Source of the DNA: Candidatus Pacearchaeota archaeon
GTDB lineage: Archaea > Nanoarchaeota > Nanoarchaeia > Pacearchaeales > GW2011-AR1
Direction of reading: 5' to 3'
NCBI GenBank assembly: GCA_002686195.1
Contig: NZAS01000038.1
Coordinates: 1-64,000 of the forward strand
Length of the DNA stretch: 64,000 nucleotides
In this document: positions 32,439 to 39,996 of the stretch, piece by piece
Position numbering within the stretch: the first letter of the stretch is position 1
Layout: every line of letters starts with the position of its first letter
Notes under the pieces: model-generated
What the model was told of the DNA's origin: nothing
What the model saw: the letters and a program-made list of their open reading frames with translations, nothing else
Database searches by the model: none
Made by a program: the position numbers and the translations under genes

Positions 32439-32601
32439 TCGCGAGTTTCGCCTTCTTGTGCGCTTCCCAATCGGCATTGCGGCGCGCATCTTTCCAAGCC
32501 TTATGCGCGGCTTCTAACTCGGTCGTGTCCTCAGGGGAGTTCAGCGCGAGGTCGAGCCACCGCTTGTGAGCTTCCGCTTCGGCTTTGGCTGCTTCCGACA
32601 T
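32431..32601 (-). CDS. small helical protein, 56 aa
   Basis: Ala/Glu/Lys-rich helix throughout (MSEAAKAEAEAHKRWLDLAL). Upstream AAAGGAG. Part of the reverse cluster; resembles many short phage early-type proteins. Confidence 0.5.
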   Translation of the reverse strand: MSEAAKAEAEAHKRWLDLALNSPEDTTELEAAHKAWKDARRNADWEAHKKAKLANA

Positions 32602-32631
32602 ACTCAATCTCCTTTGTCGGTGGCGTAGGGG

Positions 32632-32838
32632 TTAGGTGTTGCGGGCGGCTTCAAGCGCCTCGACGCGCTGGCGCGACACGGCGGCAGGAATTGGACTGCC
32701 GAGCTTCTCCGCGCGCCCGACCTCAAAAGAATGCCGATACTCTGCCGACCGATTGGTGGACGGCCACGGCGCGTCAAGATCGCGCCCGTCGCGGTAGCCT
32801 TCTGCGTGTTCGTCGTCGGCCCAATGCTCACTTTGCAT
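32632..32838 (-). CDS. small reverse-strand protein, 68 aa
   Basis: First gene of the reverse cluster with GGAAG upstream. HAEGYRDGRDLDAPWP and YRHSFEVGRAEKLG look like the short repeated GxxxG-helix pattern of RMF-like proteins, but the match is loose. Divergent from the holin-like gene at 32924. Confidence 0.5.
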   Translation of the reverse strand: MQSEHWADDEHAEGYRDGRDLDAPWPSTNRSAEYRHSFEVGRAEKLGSPIPAAVSRQRVEALEAARNT

Positions 32839-32923
32839 AACAACTTCCTTTCTCCACACATAATACAGAGCCACGCCCGCAAAGCAAGCGGAAAAGGCTT
32901 GATTTTTCCAGTGAGAACGTATA

Positions 32924-33163
32924 ATGAACATCAAGAAGATTTTGAAGGACTGGTTTACCGCGCCAGACAATGAGAACTTCGAGCTTGCCCGCGCGATGTG
33001 GGCGGTCGGGTTCGTCTGCGCGATGGGGTATCAGGCCGCCGATATTTGGCAGGGGCAGCCGTTCGATCTGCGGACCTTTGCTGAGAGCCTTGGCATCATC
33101 CTTGTGGGCGGTGGCGCGGCAACGGCGGTCAAAGACTTGGGCAGCGGAAGGAGCAAGCCATGA
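32924..33163 (+). CDS. holin-like membrane protein, 79 aa
   Basis: Two hydrophobic helices (about residues 24-41 and 56-70, GIILVGGGAATAV) after a charged N-terminus, with a basic tail. The position before the spanins makes a holin the best guess. It overlaps the next gene start. Confidence 0.6.
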   Translation: MNIKKILKDWFTAPDNENFELARAMWAVGFVCAMGYQAADIWQGQPFDLRTFAESLGIILVGGGAATAVKDLGSGRSKP

Positions 33164-33279
33164 CTGAAGGATACGTTGACATTCGCGGCGAAGGCTGGGG
33201 CGGCGACATTACCGGCGACAGCGGGACCGCGTTCATGGACAAATGGGGCGGCCTCTCCATCGAAGGGACGCGCACCTGA
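33160..33279 (+). CDS. small Gly-rich protein, 39 aa
   Basis: A soluble, Gly/Asp-rich peptide (VDIRGEGWGGDITGDSGTAF) coupled to both neighbours by overlaps. Unknown function. Confidence 0.45.
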   Translation: MTEGYVDIRGEGWGGDITGDSGTAFMDKWGGLSIEGTRT

Positions 33280-33365
33280 TGCCCATCGGTGGCATTGATG
33301 ACGCATTCATCCTCCGCGCACTCTGGCGGCGCTTCAAGGCGTGGCTGCGGGAGGTGTTCGCATGA
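33279..33365 (+). CDS. small amphipathic peptide, 28 aa
   Basis: A 28-codon frame overlapping the previous stop and the i-spanin start. The sequence (DDAFILRALWRRFKAWLREV) is a cationic amphipathic helix that could touch membranes during lysis. Confidence 0.45.
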   Translation: MPIGGIDDAFILRALWRRFKAWLREVFA

Positions 33366-33649
33366 TCGCAGCATGGCTTGGAACGAAGGCGCTAGGCCTT
33401 CAACGGTGGATATGGCTGCTTGCCCTCCTGGCGGCAATCGCTGGCGGCATTCTGTGGCTACAGGCCCGCGAAGAAGCAGATGACAAGGCAAACCAAGAGA
33501 TCGGCGCAAAGGTCCAGCGCGAAGGCGACCTGCGCAAGACTATCGAACGGGCGGAGACAGCCAATGAAGCTGCTGAAAATATCAAGCGTGATCCTGATGC
33601 TCGGCGTGACGGGTGCCTGCGCCACTCGCGAACCCCCGAGAATTGTTGA
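33362..33649 (+). CDS. i-spanin, Rz-like, 95 aa
   Basis: One N-terminal transmembrane helix (WIWLLALLAAIAGGILWL) is followed by a periplasmic charged coil (EIGAKVQREGDLRKTIERAE). The o-spanin gene is nested in another frame near its 3' end, the classic Rz/Rz1 layout. It bridges to the outer membrane in the last lysis step. Confidence 0.8.
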   Translation: MIAAWLGTKALGLQRWIWLLALLAAIAGGILWLQAREEADDKANQEIGAKVQREGDLRKTIERAETANEAAENIKRDPDARRDGCLRHSRTPENC

Positions 33650-33794
33650 CACCTCCTGCCTTACGTTCCGCGCGATAAGCTATGCGGAACTGGCTGCTGG
33701 CGAGATGGACGATCCCGGCAACGTGGCTGACAGCAAGCCGACCGTGAAGGAGATCGAAGCGCATAACGCCAAGTGGGATGCTATCTGCGGTTGA
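33564..33794 (+). CDS. o-spanin, Rz1-like lipoprotein, 76 aa
   Basis: Signal peptide with lipobox (LMLGVTGAC) then a short periplasmic part with Pro residues (REPPRIV). It starts inside the Rz gene in another frame and extends past it. 76 aa is normal for Rz1. It ends convergently on a reverse gene. Confidence 0.8.
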   Translation: MKLLKISSVILMLGVTGACATREPPRIVDTSCLTFRAISYAELAAGEMDDPGNVADSKPTVKEIEAHNAKWDAICG

Positions 33795-33939
33795 GGTAGA
33801 GGCCCCAACCAAGGAATAGCGGCCAAGCAACTATGAAGGCGGCAGCGATCAGATAGCGGCAGCGCCCGTCCGGCATTCCGGTGGACATAACCATGCCGAC
33901 ACCAGCAACAATATAGGCAGCTAGAAGATCATCAAACAT
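33781..33939 (-). CDS. small membrane protein, 52 aa
   Basis: Two hydrophobic segments (LLAAYIVAGVGMVMS and LIAAAFIVAWPLFLGWGLYL) with a short charged loop. It overlaps the Rz1 end on the other strand. Unknown function; last gene that can be assigned to unit A with some ease. Confidence 0.5.
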   Translation of the reverse strand: MFDDLLAAYIVAGVGMVMSTGMPDGRCRYLIAAAFIVAWPLFLGWGLYLNRR

Positions 33940-34175
33940 TCGGCTTGATAACACGAAAAAGTGCTTGACGCAAGGGCCGAATGCTGTAGGGTGGTTGGGC
34001 TAGAATGAAAGTTGACTGGTTTGGCCAGCGACGGTCACGAGATAGCTGCGCGGCGCGTCATGGAATTGGCGCGGGAAAGAAGGGTTGAGGATTCCGCCCG
34101 AACCGCCCGCAGCTACCTCACCAACGCCCCAATCACCCCGCTAGCAACCCCAGCCCGATAAGCACCTGGACTGGC
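33940..34175. other. Gene-free junction region
   Basis: Some 236 bp without a convincing gene. A possible rightward promoter, TTGACG-N16-TAGGGT, starts at 33965. It is one of two places where the A/B prophage boundary could lie; no tRNA or host gene fragment is seen. Confidence 0.4.
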
Positions 34176-34526
34176 TTAGGTAGGCGCATTGGATGCCTCG
34201 ATCATGGCGCGGTAGCCATCTGCAATGCTGTTGTGAAAATCGAAGCCGGTTGCATTGCCGAACGCCTCCACCATCGCCTCCGTAGGCTCAGCAGGCACCA
34301 CAACGAACCCTGCTTGCTTGATTGCTGCTAGGGCGGCATCGGTGATGGTCCCGCAGACCTCTTTCGCGGCCAGCTCGTATGACTTGCTGGTCGAGTTGCC
34401 CTGCTGATGCTCCTTGCTTGGGAACAGCAAATCCGACGCGCAGATAAGCGCGCCGATAGGATCGCCGGAAAGCGGGTCCACCTTATCCCAGATCGCGTTC
34501 TCGATCACTTCTCTAAGATCATCCAT
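34176..34526 (-). CDS. phage early-type protein, 116 aa
   Basis: Contains the common phage phrase VPAEPTEAMVEAFGNATGF at its C-terminal third, and an N-terminal ENAIWDKVDPLSGDP. Such proteins are frequent in leftward early operons. It lies with two small genes and an HNH gene in the same orientation as the integrase. Function unknown. Confidence 0.65.
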   Translation of the reverse strand: MDDLREVIENAIWDKVDPLSGDPIGALICASDLLFPSKEHQQGNSTSKSYELAAKEVCGTITDAALAAIKQAGFVVVPAEPTEAMVEAFGNATGFDFHNSIADGYRAMIEASNAPT

Positions 34527-34671
34527 GTTTGCTGTCCTCCTTGTGGTGGTCGAGGCGGCCTAGGGCGATAACAATATCCCACCCGATTGCCTTTGCAGCG
34601 TTCCCGCGCGCGTTCACAACCTCCTGAACGGCCCGTTTGGCATCCGCCAGCGCAATCAATTTATCTGACAT
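34519..34671 (-). CDS. small helical protein, 50 aa
   Basis: Overlaps the downstream gene by 8 bp; helical (LADAKRAVQEVVNARGNAAK). No recognised family. Confidence 0.5.
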   Translation of the reverse strand: MSDKLIALADAKRAVQEVVNARGNAAKAIGWDIVIALGRLDHHKEDSKHG

Positions 34672-34686
34672 TGGTGTCTCCTGTGG

Positions 34687-34833
34687 CTAGGCGGTGCGTC
34701 CTGCGATCCGACCGCCAATATACGCAGCGGCGATCACAAGCCCGATGGGTAGCCCGTTAGGCAGTCCAGTGGCTTCGATCAGCAGAAGGCAAACTATGCC
34801 GGTGAAAAAGGCAACCGTGAGACCGGCCATCAT
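34687..34833 (-). CDS. small membrane protein, 48 aa
   Basis: Two hydrophobic helices (LTVAFFTGIVCLLLI and LPIGLVIAAAYIGG). Double ATG at the start. GGGAG upstream. Unknown function. Confidence 0.5.
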   Translation of the reverse strand: MMAGLTVAFFTGIVCLLLIEATGLPNGLPIGLVIAAAYIGGRIAGRTA

Positions 34834-34843
34834 CTATTCTCCC

Positions 34844-35422
34844 TCACTTAAGCCACCCCCAGCGCCTTCCACACCGGATGGAGCGCACAGTGTCATAGGA
34901 AACGCCATAGGCATCCGCCGCGTCCCGGTGCCCGCGTGTGTCGGCGCGGATAGCGCGAACGTCATCCTCTGACAGCTTGGCCGAGTGCGACTTGGTGCCG
35001 CGCGGGCTTGTGCCGTCTATGAGGGTGTCTGCCATATTGTTTGGGCGCGTATCTTCGCGAATGTGCTGCGGGTTAATGCACGACCGATTGTGGCACACCT
35101 CAGGAGCGTGGCAGGCGTCCATTTCAGGTGCCATTTTCCGCCCATTGTATAACTCCCACGCCGCACGGTGAGCGGGCATCTGCGCGCCGCCCCAAACGAG
35201 CCGTCCGTACCCTAACCTGTCGAGCGCGAACGGCCACAGGATACAATTATCCGTTGGCGCCCCCACTGCGTGCCTAAGGAACGCTTGCGGCTCCCCCGGC
35301 AGAGCATTTCCGCCAAGTGGGTGGCCATGGCGTTTCAGCCTCCCGTGGTGAGCAAGGCAAAGGACACCGATGCGCCGGGGGTTGTCGCACCAATCAATTG
35401 AACATAACTGCTGCTGCATCAT
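34844..35422 (-). CDS. HNH homing endonuclease, 192 aa
   Basis: The N-terminus has a Cys/His knuckle (CSIDWCDNPRRIGVLCLAHHGR), then an HNH_3-like core (AHRAAWELYNG, DACHAPEVCHNRSCINPQHIRE) and a C-terminal HTH-like tail (SEDDVRAIRADTRGHRDAADAYG). A freestanding homing endonuclease located between the integrase and the phage junction. Confidence 0.85.
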   Translation of the reverse strand: MMQQQLCSIDWCDNPRRIGVLCLAHHGRLKRHGHPLGGNALPGEPQAFLRHAVGAPTDNCILWPFALDRLGYGRLVWGGAQMPAHRAAWELYNGRKMAPEMDACHAPEVCHNRSCINPQHIREDTRPNNMADTLIDGTSPRGTKSHSAKLSEDDVRAIRADTRGHRDAADAYGVSYDTVRSIRCGRRWGWLK

Positions 35423-35485
35423 CTAGCGGCTCCATCGCTGGGTGACGGGCGGCTCGATGTACCAGATCGGGTCGCCCTTTTTAGA

Positions 35486-35698
35486 GGTACGAGTGTACAC
35501 CACCCCTAGAACAGACGCAAAACAAAAAGGGCCTATATTGCGCAAATCCTTGTGGGTTTGTCCGTAGAAACCGCAGATTTGCGCGGGCACCTCCTGTTTA
35601 CACCGAGAAGGTCGGGGGATCGTGGCCCTCAGCGCCCACCACGTTTTCTGCGAGTTTCGGCCTGTGTACGCCCTACCCCCAAAGGTACAACGGTACAC
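35486..35698. other. Putative attachment region beside integrase
   Basis: Four octamers close to GTGTACAC occur at 35493-35500, 35596-35603, 35664-35671 and 35691-35698, plus a 9-bp inverted repeat GCGCAAATC (35540-35548) / GATTTGCGC (35576-35584) with a nested GGTTT/AAACC stem. The integrase gene ends here. These suit integrase arm sites and a core, but no core repeat can be tested within the window. Confidence 0.45.
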
Positions 35699-36669
35699 TA
35701 AAAGTCCGTCGCGCTGCTCGCATCCCTCATAAATGACGGGGAGTACCGGGCATAAACCTGCTCGGTCATCCGCAGCGAAGTGTGCCCCAGATACTGGCTG
35801 ATTAGCTGCATGGGCACATTGTCCTGCGCCATCCATACCGCGCAGGTGTGGCGCAGCGTGTGCGGCGAGAACGGTATCCCCGCGCGCACAGATAGCCGCT
35901 GAATCGCCTTTTTGACCGAACCTACCGGCTTGCCGCCATACTCCACCACATGATCGGTTAGGCGTGCCGCCAGCGCCAGTTCCAGCGCGGTCCGAACGCG
36001 GCTGTTCATCGGTACGACCGTGCGGCGCTTGTTCGTCTGCACACGCCCCGGCGGGCGAAAGTCGATTGTGCCGTGATCGAAGTCCACGCGATCCCAAGTG
36101 AGATCCAGTATCGCGCCAGCTCGCGCTCCTGTCGCCAGCCCCAGCGTCACGAAAAGCTTTATGTGTGGCGTGTCGGCAAGGTCCACGATCTTGCGCGCCT
36201 GCTCCTTGGTCAGCCAATTGTCGCGCGGCTTCGATGCTGGCGGAATCCATATCGAGGGTGCGGCAGTGCCGTACCTGTGGCGCAGGCAGGCCCGCAGCAA
36301 CTCCAGGTCGGTTTTGATCGTGCTGTCGCTGTAGCCGAATTCCTTGCGTCGCTTGTGGTAGCTTCGGCAGTCCTCGCGCGTGATCGTGCTGCCTATCCGG
36401 TCGGCAAACTGCCCCGCCAGTGCATCCCAATGGGCCTTGAAGCGATCCGCCCGCGCCCCGTCCGCTATCCTGTCCGCGACATAGACCGGCCATAGGTCGC
36501 CTACCTTGTCGCTCTTTGCGGCTGTGAGGCGCTGCCAAATCTCTCTGGCGATGCTTTCGGCCTTTGACTCGTCAGCCGTGCCAGTCGTGATGCGTCGGCG
36601 CGTTCCTCCCTCGTCTCGGTAGGTAACGGCGAGTTTGCCTCTGTGCATTGTGAGGGTGTATTCTGACAC
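35698..36669 (-). CDS. int: Tyrosine integrase, 323 aa
   Basis: Catalytic residues are complete: Arg183 (LATGARAGAIL), Lys214 or 215, His270-x-x-Arg273 (HTLRH), His296 (LGH) and nucleophile Tyr306 (EQVYARY). An N-terminal SAM-like core-binding domain precedes them. I prefer the GTG at 36669; longer starts overlap still more of the excisionase gene. It integrates unit B, and its 3' end faces the putative att region. Confidence 0.92.
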   Translation of the reverse strand: MSEYTLTMHRGKLAVTYRDEGGTRRRITTGTADESKAESIAREIWQRLTAAKSDKVGDLWPVYVADRIADGARADRFKAHWDALAGQFADRIGSTITREDCRSYHKRRKEFGYSDSTIKTDLELLRACLRHRYGTAAPSIWIPPASKPRDNWLTKEQARKIVDLADTPHIKLFVTLGLATGARAGAILDLTWDRVDFDHGTIDFRPPGRVQTNKRRTVVPMNSRVRTALELALAARLTDHVVEYGGKPVGSVKKAIQRLSVRAGIPFSPHTLRHTCAVWMAQDNVPMQLISQYLGHTSLRMTEQVYARYSPSFMRDASSATDF

Positions 36670-36824
36670 TCGTACCGCTCGACCTCGCTGGCAGGTATGC
36701 GGATAAGCTTGCCGAGCGCGAAGCCCGCAAGATCTCCGTTGCGGTACATAAGCCGGACCTTCTCTGCCGAGCAACCCCAGCGTTCAGCGAGCGTCTTGGG
36801 CGAGTAGGGCTTGGGAGCGGTCAC
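36501..36824 (-). CDS. Excisionase-like MerR/AlpA HTH protein, 107 aa
   Basis: The N-terminal 60 residues form a winged HTH of the excisionase type (YSPKTLAERWGCSAEKVRLMYRNGDL then FALGKLIRIPASEVERYE). The C-terminal 45 residues are low-complexity and overlap the integrase start region by 169 bp. It probably directs excision and controls int. Confidence 0.8.
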   Translation of the reverse strand: MTAPKPYSPKTLAERWGCSAEKVRLMYRNGDLAGFALGKLIRIPASEVERYECQNTPSQCTEANSPLPTETREERADASRLARLTSQRPKASPERFGSASQPQRATR

Positions 36825-36825
36825 A

Positions 36826-37056
36826 TTACTCTCCGTTGAGGTGCTTGCGGACGGCTAGGCCGAGAGGGGATGCCTCACCGAAAACGCCAGTCAACCCTTT
36901 GTGCGAAAGCGCGCGGAGCGTTTGCAATGCTCGTGGATATTTTCGGTATTCGCCATTCCAAAATACGGTGGCATCTCGCCCGTGATCGGGGAGTGACCTT
37001 AAGAGACGTTTCTGCGCCTCGCTCAGCTTCCCGGCTATCTCAGCGATCTTATTCAT
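36826..37056 (-). CDS. small protein, 76 aa
   Basis: Start chosen at MNKIAEIAGKL with GGAGG upstream. The pattern LSEAQKRLLRSLPDHG...LQTLRALSHKGLTG reads like a small winged-helix. It directly precedes the excisionase gene. Unknown function. Confidence 0.65.
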   Translation of the reverse strand: MNKIAEIAGKLSEAQKRLLRSLPDHGRDATVFWNGEYRKYPRALQTLRALSHKGLTGVFGEASPLGLAVRKHLNGE

Positions 37057-37222
37057 TGTGTGCCTCCATCTGCTGTTCGTGGGCGTATCCTGCGCGCCAG
37101 TGTTTCCAGCGTTCGCTCCCCCACGGATAGCGGCAGTCGGATAGGTAGCGGCCATTCTTGGCGCTGGTCATTCCGCCGTGGAACGCCTCTGCAATCTGAT
37201 CGTCGGTGAGTGGCTCAGCCAT
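37049..37222 (-). CDS. RMF/CrpP-like small protein, 57 aa
   Basis: IAEAFHGGMTSAKNGRYLSD then CRYPWGSERWKHWRAGYAH recalls ribosome modulation factor and the related CrpP family (AxxxGxxAxxxG, C-P, W..GW..G). About 57 aa is the right size. If genuine it might bind ribosomes or another host target. GGAGGCACACA lies upstream. Confidence 0.55.
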   Translation of the reverse strand: MAEPLTDDQIAEAFHGGMTSAKNGRYLSDCRYPWGSERWKHWRAGYAHEQQMEAHNE

Positions 37223-37400
37223 TGTGTGCCTCCTGTGCGCGGAGGGCGGTAAGGATGGCCGCCCATGTCGCAGCGGCGCTAAGGCTGCGCTCGGCAGACT
37301 GCGCAGACCCCACCTCTTCGGCGCGCTCATAATTCAACATGTGGTATTCGAACCACTCTTCGGCACGCTCGATACGCTCGGCCAGCTTTGTGTCGGTCAT
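37215..37400 (-). CDS. small helical protein, 61 aa
   Basis: Starts MTDTKLAERIERAEEWFEYH; wholly helical. Overlaps both neighbours by 4-8 bp. Unknown function. Confidence 0.55.
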   Translation of the reverse strand: MTDTKLAERIERAEEWFEYHMLNYERAEEVGSAQSAERSLSAAATWAAILTALRAQEAHNG

Positions 37401-38113
37401 TGTGATTGCTCCTGATTGGGGGTGGGCGATGGCCGCGCTTTCATCCGCTTCTGCCATTTCGAGGCTGTCGAGATTGAGATATTGAAGCGCCGCGCCAGCC
37501 TCCTGCCGCCAAGCCCCTCTTCCATTGCCTCTAGGAAAAGCGCCTCATCGACCTTGGTTTTTTGCTTGCCCCCAGGCGTTCTCTCCGGAGGTGTAAGTGA
37601 GGCCGTGACCCGCGCCCAATTCTTCCCCGCGCGAATATCGTCCACTGCGGACACCGTGACCCCAAACTTCTCCGCGAAAACGGAAGCGGGTTCATCGCTC
37701 AGATAGATTTCCTTGACAGCCTTCTCGTTGAGTTTGGCCCTCGGGTGATTTTCGCCATGGGGCTTCGTACCATGGATTTGCATGTGCCGGTGGTTCTCAG
37801 CTTTGGTCACCCAAGCTAAATTCTCCGCTCGCGGGTCTGTCCGATCACCGTTCAGATGAGCGGCCTCAAGGCCTGGTAGGCTAGGCTCGCCGTGGAATGC
37901 TCGACAGACGAGGCGGTGAACAGTCTTGGCATACCGCTTCCCGTCCTTGCTCATGCCGACAATCAGGTACCCATGGCTGTCATTGCCGTGGGCCAATATC
38001 TTGACGCCCCGAGCAGACGAGCGGACCCGCCCATAATTCGACACCTCATACCAGTGTTCGAAGTCAGGGCACGGTCGCCACACTTCGCCCTCCTCGGTCT
38101 GTCGGCTATTCAT
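37397..38113 (-). CDS. NUMOD4-HNH homing endonuclease, 238 aa
   Basis: NUMOD4 (EVWRPCPDFEHWYEVSNYGRVRS), HNH core (VHRLVCRAFHGEP, AAHLNGDRTDPRAENLAWV) and two C-terminal helix-turn-helix-like segments (EKFGVTVSAVDDIRAGKNW, LARRFNISISTASKW). It lies inside the leftward operon of small genes and is probably a mobile endonuclease insertion. Confidence 0.88.
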   Translation of the reverse strand: MNSRQTEEGEVWRPCPDFEHWYEVSNYGRVRSSARGVKILAHGNDSHGYLIVGMSKDGKRYAKTVHRLVCRAFHGEPSLPGLEAAHLNGDRTDPRAENLAWVTKAENHRHMQIHGTKPHGENHPRAKLNEKAVKEIYLSDEPASVFAEKFGVTVSAVDDIRAGKNWARVTASLTPPERTPGGKQKTKVDEALFLEAMEEGLGGRRLARRFNISISTASKWQKRMKARPSPTPNQEQSQ

Positions 38114-38333
38114 CAACGCCTCCTTTGAGTGCGGCAAACTCTCTGCAAATATCCTCGAAGCGCGGGAGCATCTTGCGTCCGTCCGCTTCTGCTGCCTTGC
38201 GTCCTCGCGCGGTAATCGCTGCTCGCAATTGCGCCTGTTCGCGCTCGATGCGCTTGAAGGCGACGATCTGCTCGGCCAGCGATAGCTGTGCGCCTGCTTT
38301 GACCAGGCGGGGCTTGTGGGCGCGGGTGGTCAT
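38106..38333 (-). CDS. small basic coiled-coil protein, 75 aa
   Basis: Basic N-terminus then helix LSLAEQIVAFKRIEREQAQL. Overlaps the HNH gene start and the upstream stop. Unknown function. Confidence 0.55.
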   Translation of the reverse strand: MTTRAHKPRLVKAGAQLSLAEQIVAFKRIEREQAQLRAAITARGRKAAEADGRKMLPRFEDICREFAALKGGVDE

Positions 38334-38641
38334 GCGGTTTCTCCGCGTACCTTGGCGATGGCGGCTTCAGCGATTTCGCGCAGATAAGAGCCATGCTCGG
38401 CAAGCGCCTTCACCTGCACCAGCGCCTCCAGCAATTCCGGCGCGGCTGCGATCAGGCGGGCATTGGCAATAGCCTCTATCGTGCCGTCCTCTTCGCCATC
38501 CCCCGGTCGATCCCATGCAGGCACGAATGCAGCGGGGAACATCGCGGGGTTGACTATTCGGTGGACCCGGCACTCAATCGACATGGGCTTCGGCCCATCA
38601 ACGCTCCACGGCCCCGGCGTATGTGCTTCCTTCGCCATCAT
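38330..38641 (-). CDS. common phage early protein, 103 aa
   Basis: The phrases HTPGPWSVDGPKPM and IEAIANARLIAAAPELLEAL are widespread in phage early-operon proteins of unknown role. AGGAG lies before the double ATG. Confidence 0.75.
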   Translation of the reverse strand: MMAKEAHTPGPWSVDGPKPMSIECRVHRIVNPAMFPAAFVPAWDRPGDGEEDGTIEAIANARLIAAAPELLEALVQVKALAEHGSYLREIAEAAIAKVRGETA

Positions 38642-38832
38642 CAATTCTCCTGTCCTGCGATAAGTGCCTCAGCCCGCGCTATGCTGGCCTGAATGCTGTC
38701 GATCTGAGCGATTGCCGCATCACACAGGGCGATTGCGGTGGCCTGCGATGCCATGCGGCCCCACTCGCGTTCGCGCAGATCCCGTGCGGCCCGTTCGTCG
38801 CAGCGCGCCTGCTGTGCCCTGCCCCCGCTCAT
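38641..38832 (-). CDS. small protein, 63 aa
   Basis: Arg-rich start then Ala-rich helix (IALCDAAIAQIDSIQASIAR). Overlaps neighbours. Unknown function. Confidence 0.5.
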   Translation of the reverse strand: MSGGRAQQARCDERAARDLREREWGRMASQATAIALCDAAIAQIDSIQASIARAEALIAGQEN

Positions 38833-39167
38833 GGCTGGGCCTCGTGGTAGGCTGTGAGGGCTTGGGCGGCGGTGGCATAAGCGAAGTCCAAAGCGCCTTC
38901 CCTGTCGTCCCAGCGATAGTTTTTACCAGCGTCGTCTTCTGCACTGGTCTGCGCCTTGATAGCCTCCAACGCCTCGACCAGCGCCTTGACTTCTGGCTGT
39001 GCTGTGGAGGCGAGACGGTGGGCGGCGAAGGCTTGCTCAATGCAATCCCGGTTGTCGCCTAGCGTTTTGTCGCCTGCCAGTATGCGCGCGGCCTGCTTAT
39101 TGTGGAACGCGGTCACTGCGGCCTTGTCGGCTTCAGTTACGTCGCCCTGCGTCACATTATCATGCAT
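38829..39167 (-). CDS. early protein, 112 aa
   Basis: Start at MHDNVTQGDVTEADKAA, preceded by AAGGAGG. The frame AFHNKQAARILAGDKTLGDNRDCIEQAFAAHRLA and the ending YHEAQP are of the type seen in many phage early operons. Unknown function. Confidence 0.6.
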   Translation of the reverse strand: MHDNVTQGDVTEADKAAVTAFHNKQAARILAGDKTLGDNRDCIEQAFAAHRLASTAQPEVKALVEALEAIKAQTSAEDDAGKNYRWDDREGALDFAYATAAQALTAYHEAQP

Positions 39168-39432
39168 GGCTGTCCTCCTTGCGGGCGAGTTCCATGCCGC
39201 GACGGAGGGCCTTGAGGGTGAAATCCTCAAAGCCGGCTTCGCTGGGCCACTCTGCAAGCAGCGCCCTCGCCTCGACCGACAACGGATCGACCGGCGGATC
39301 TTCATGCTCCGCGATGTAGCGGGCGAGCGCGTATTTATAGATCACGGCAATGTCCGACGAAAAGATTGTCTCGCAGTGGTAAAGGTCCACGGCCCGTTCC
39401 AACGCCCACTCGGCCACCTTCTTATCATCCAT
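39160..39432 (-). CDS. early protein, 90 aa
   Basis: Helical acidic protein (VAEWALERAVDLYHCETIF). Overlaps both neighbours; AAGGAGACAG upstream. No recognised domain. Confidence 0.6.
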   Translation of the reverse strand: MDDKKVAEWALERAVDLYHCETIFSSDIAVIYKYALARYIAEHEDPPVDPLSVEARALLAEWPSEAGFEDFTLKALRRGMELARKEDSHA

Positions 39433-39679
39433 GATCTGTCTCCTTGGGGGTGGCGGGGGTCTCGATCTCTGCCCAGCATTTGGGGCAGTAGACGCAGCCC
39501 GTGTGCGGGTCGCTGCGCACCCAGCCTTCGGGGATCGGGGCGTCATCCAGCGTCGGCTCCTGCCAGACCCCGAAGCCGTGGCCCTTGCCGTTGAAGCTAT
39601 GAAACTGGCGGTGAGGGATGGTGTGCGGGCCGGTTTCGAGGTGGCACCCGTCACAGGAAAGTGTGATGCGAACGGTCAT
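39425..39679 (-). CDS. zinc-finger early protein, 84 aa
   Basis: An N-terminal CDGCH pair and a C-terminal CVYCPKC pair could bind one zinc. Middle holds a conserved-looking WVRSDPHTG. May be a small nucleic-acid-binding or adaptor protein. Confidence 0.6.
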   Translation of the reverse strand: MTVRITLSCDGCHLETGPHTIPHRQFHSFNGKGHGFGVWQEPTLDDAPIPEGWVRSDPHTGCVYCPKCWAEIETPATPKETDHG

Positions 39680-39996
39680 GCGCCCACCCCCACCGGAGCC
39701 ACACGCGGCGTAACAAAGCGGTCAGGCTCGCCCCTAAGCAGCCCTGCAATCGCGTGCTGGTAATCATTCAGGCACCAGCCAAGCGCGCTCTGCTCCGGCT
39801 GCGAAAGGTTCTCCAGCGTCGGCGCGCTTATCTCCATGTTCGCCTCGATAGTGCGGGCGATCTTGAGGGCGCGGGGTGCGTCTGCGGGGTCGCGCTCGGC
39901 GTGGTCGCGCAGGCGGTCGATCAGGTGCGTGGCGCGAAGGATAAGGCTGTCCGCCTCGCTTGGCTTCGCATCGGTGAAGGTGGCAGGGGCGGTCAT
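39676..39996 (-). CDS. early protein, 106 aa
   Basis: Helical protein (LILRATHLIDRLRDHAERDP) ending in a Pro/Gly-rich tail. Coupled to neighbours by overlaps. Unknown function. Confidence 0.6.
   Translation of the reverse strand: MTAPATFTDAKPSEADSLILRATHLIDRLRDHAERDPADAPRALKIARTIEANMEISAPTLENLSQPEQSALGWCLNDYQHAIAGLLRGEPDRFVTPRVAPVGVGA

Noticed and set aside
35423..36538. Reverse 371-codon ORF overlapping the integrase
   Set aside because: Same strand, other frame; the translated content is low in hydrophobic order, while the integrase frame carries all catalytic residues.
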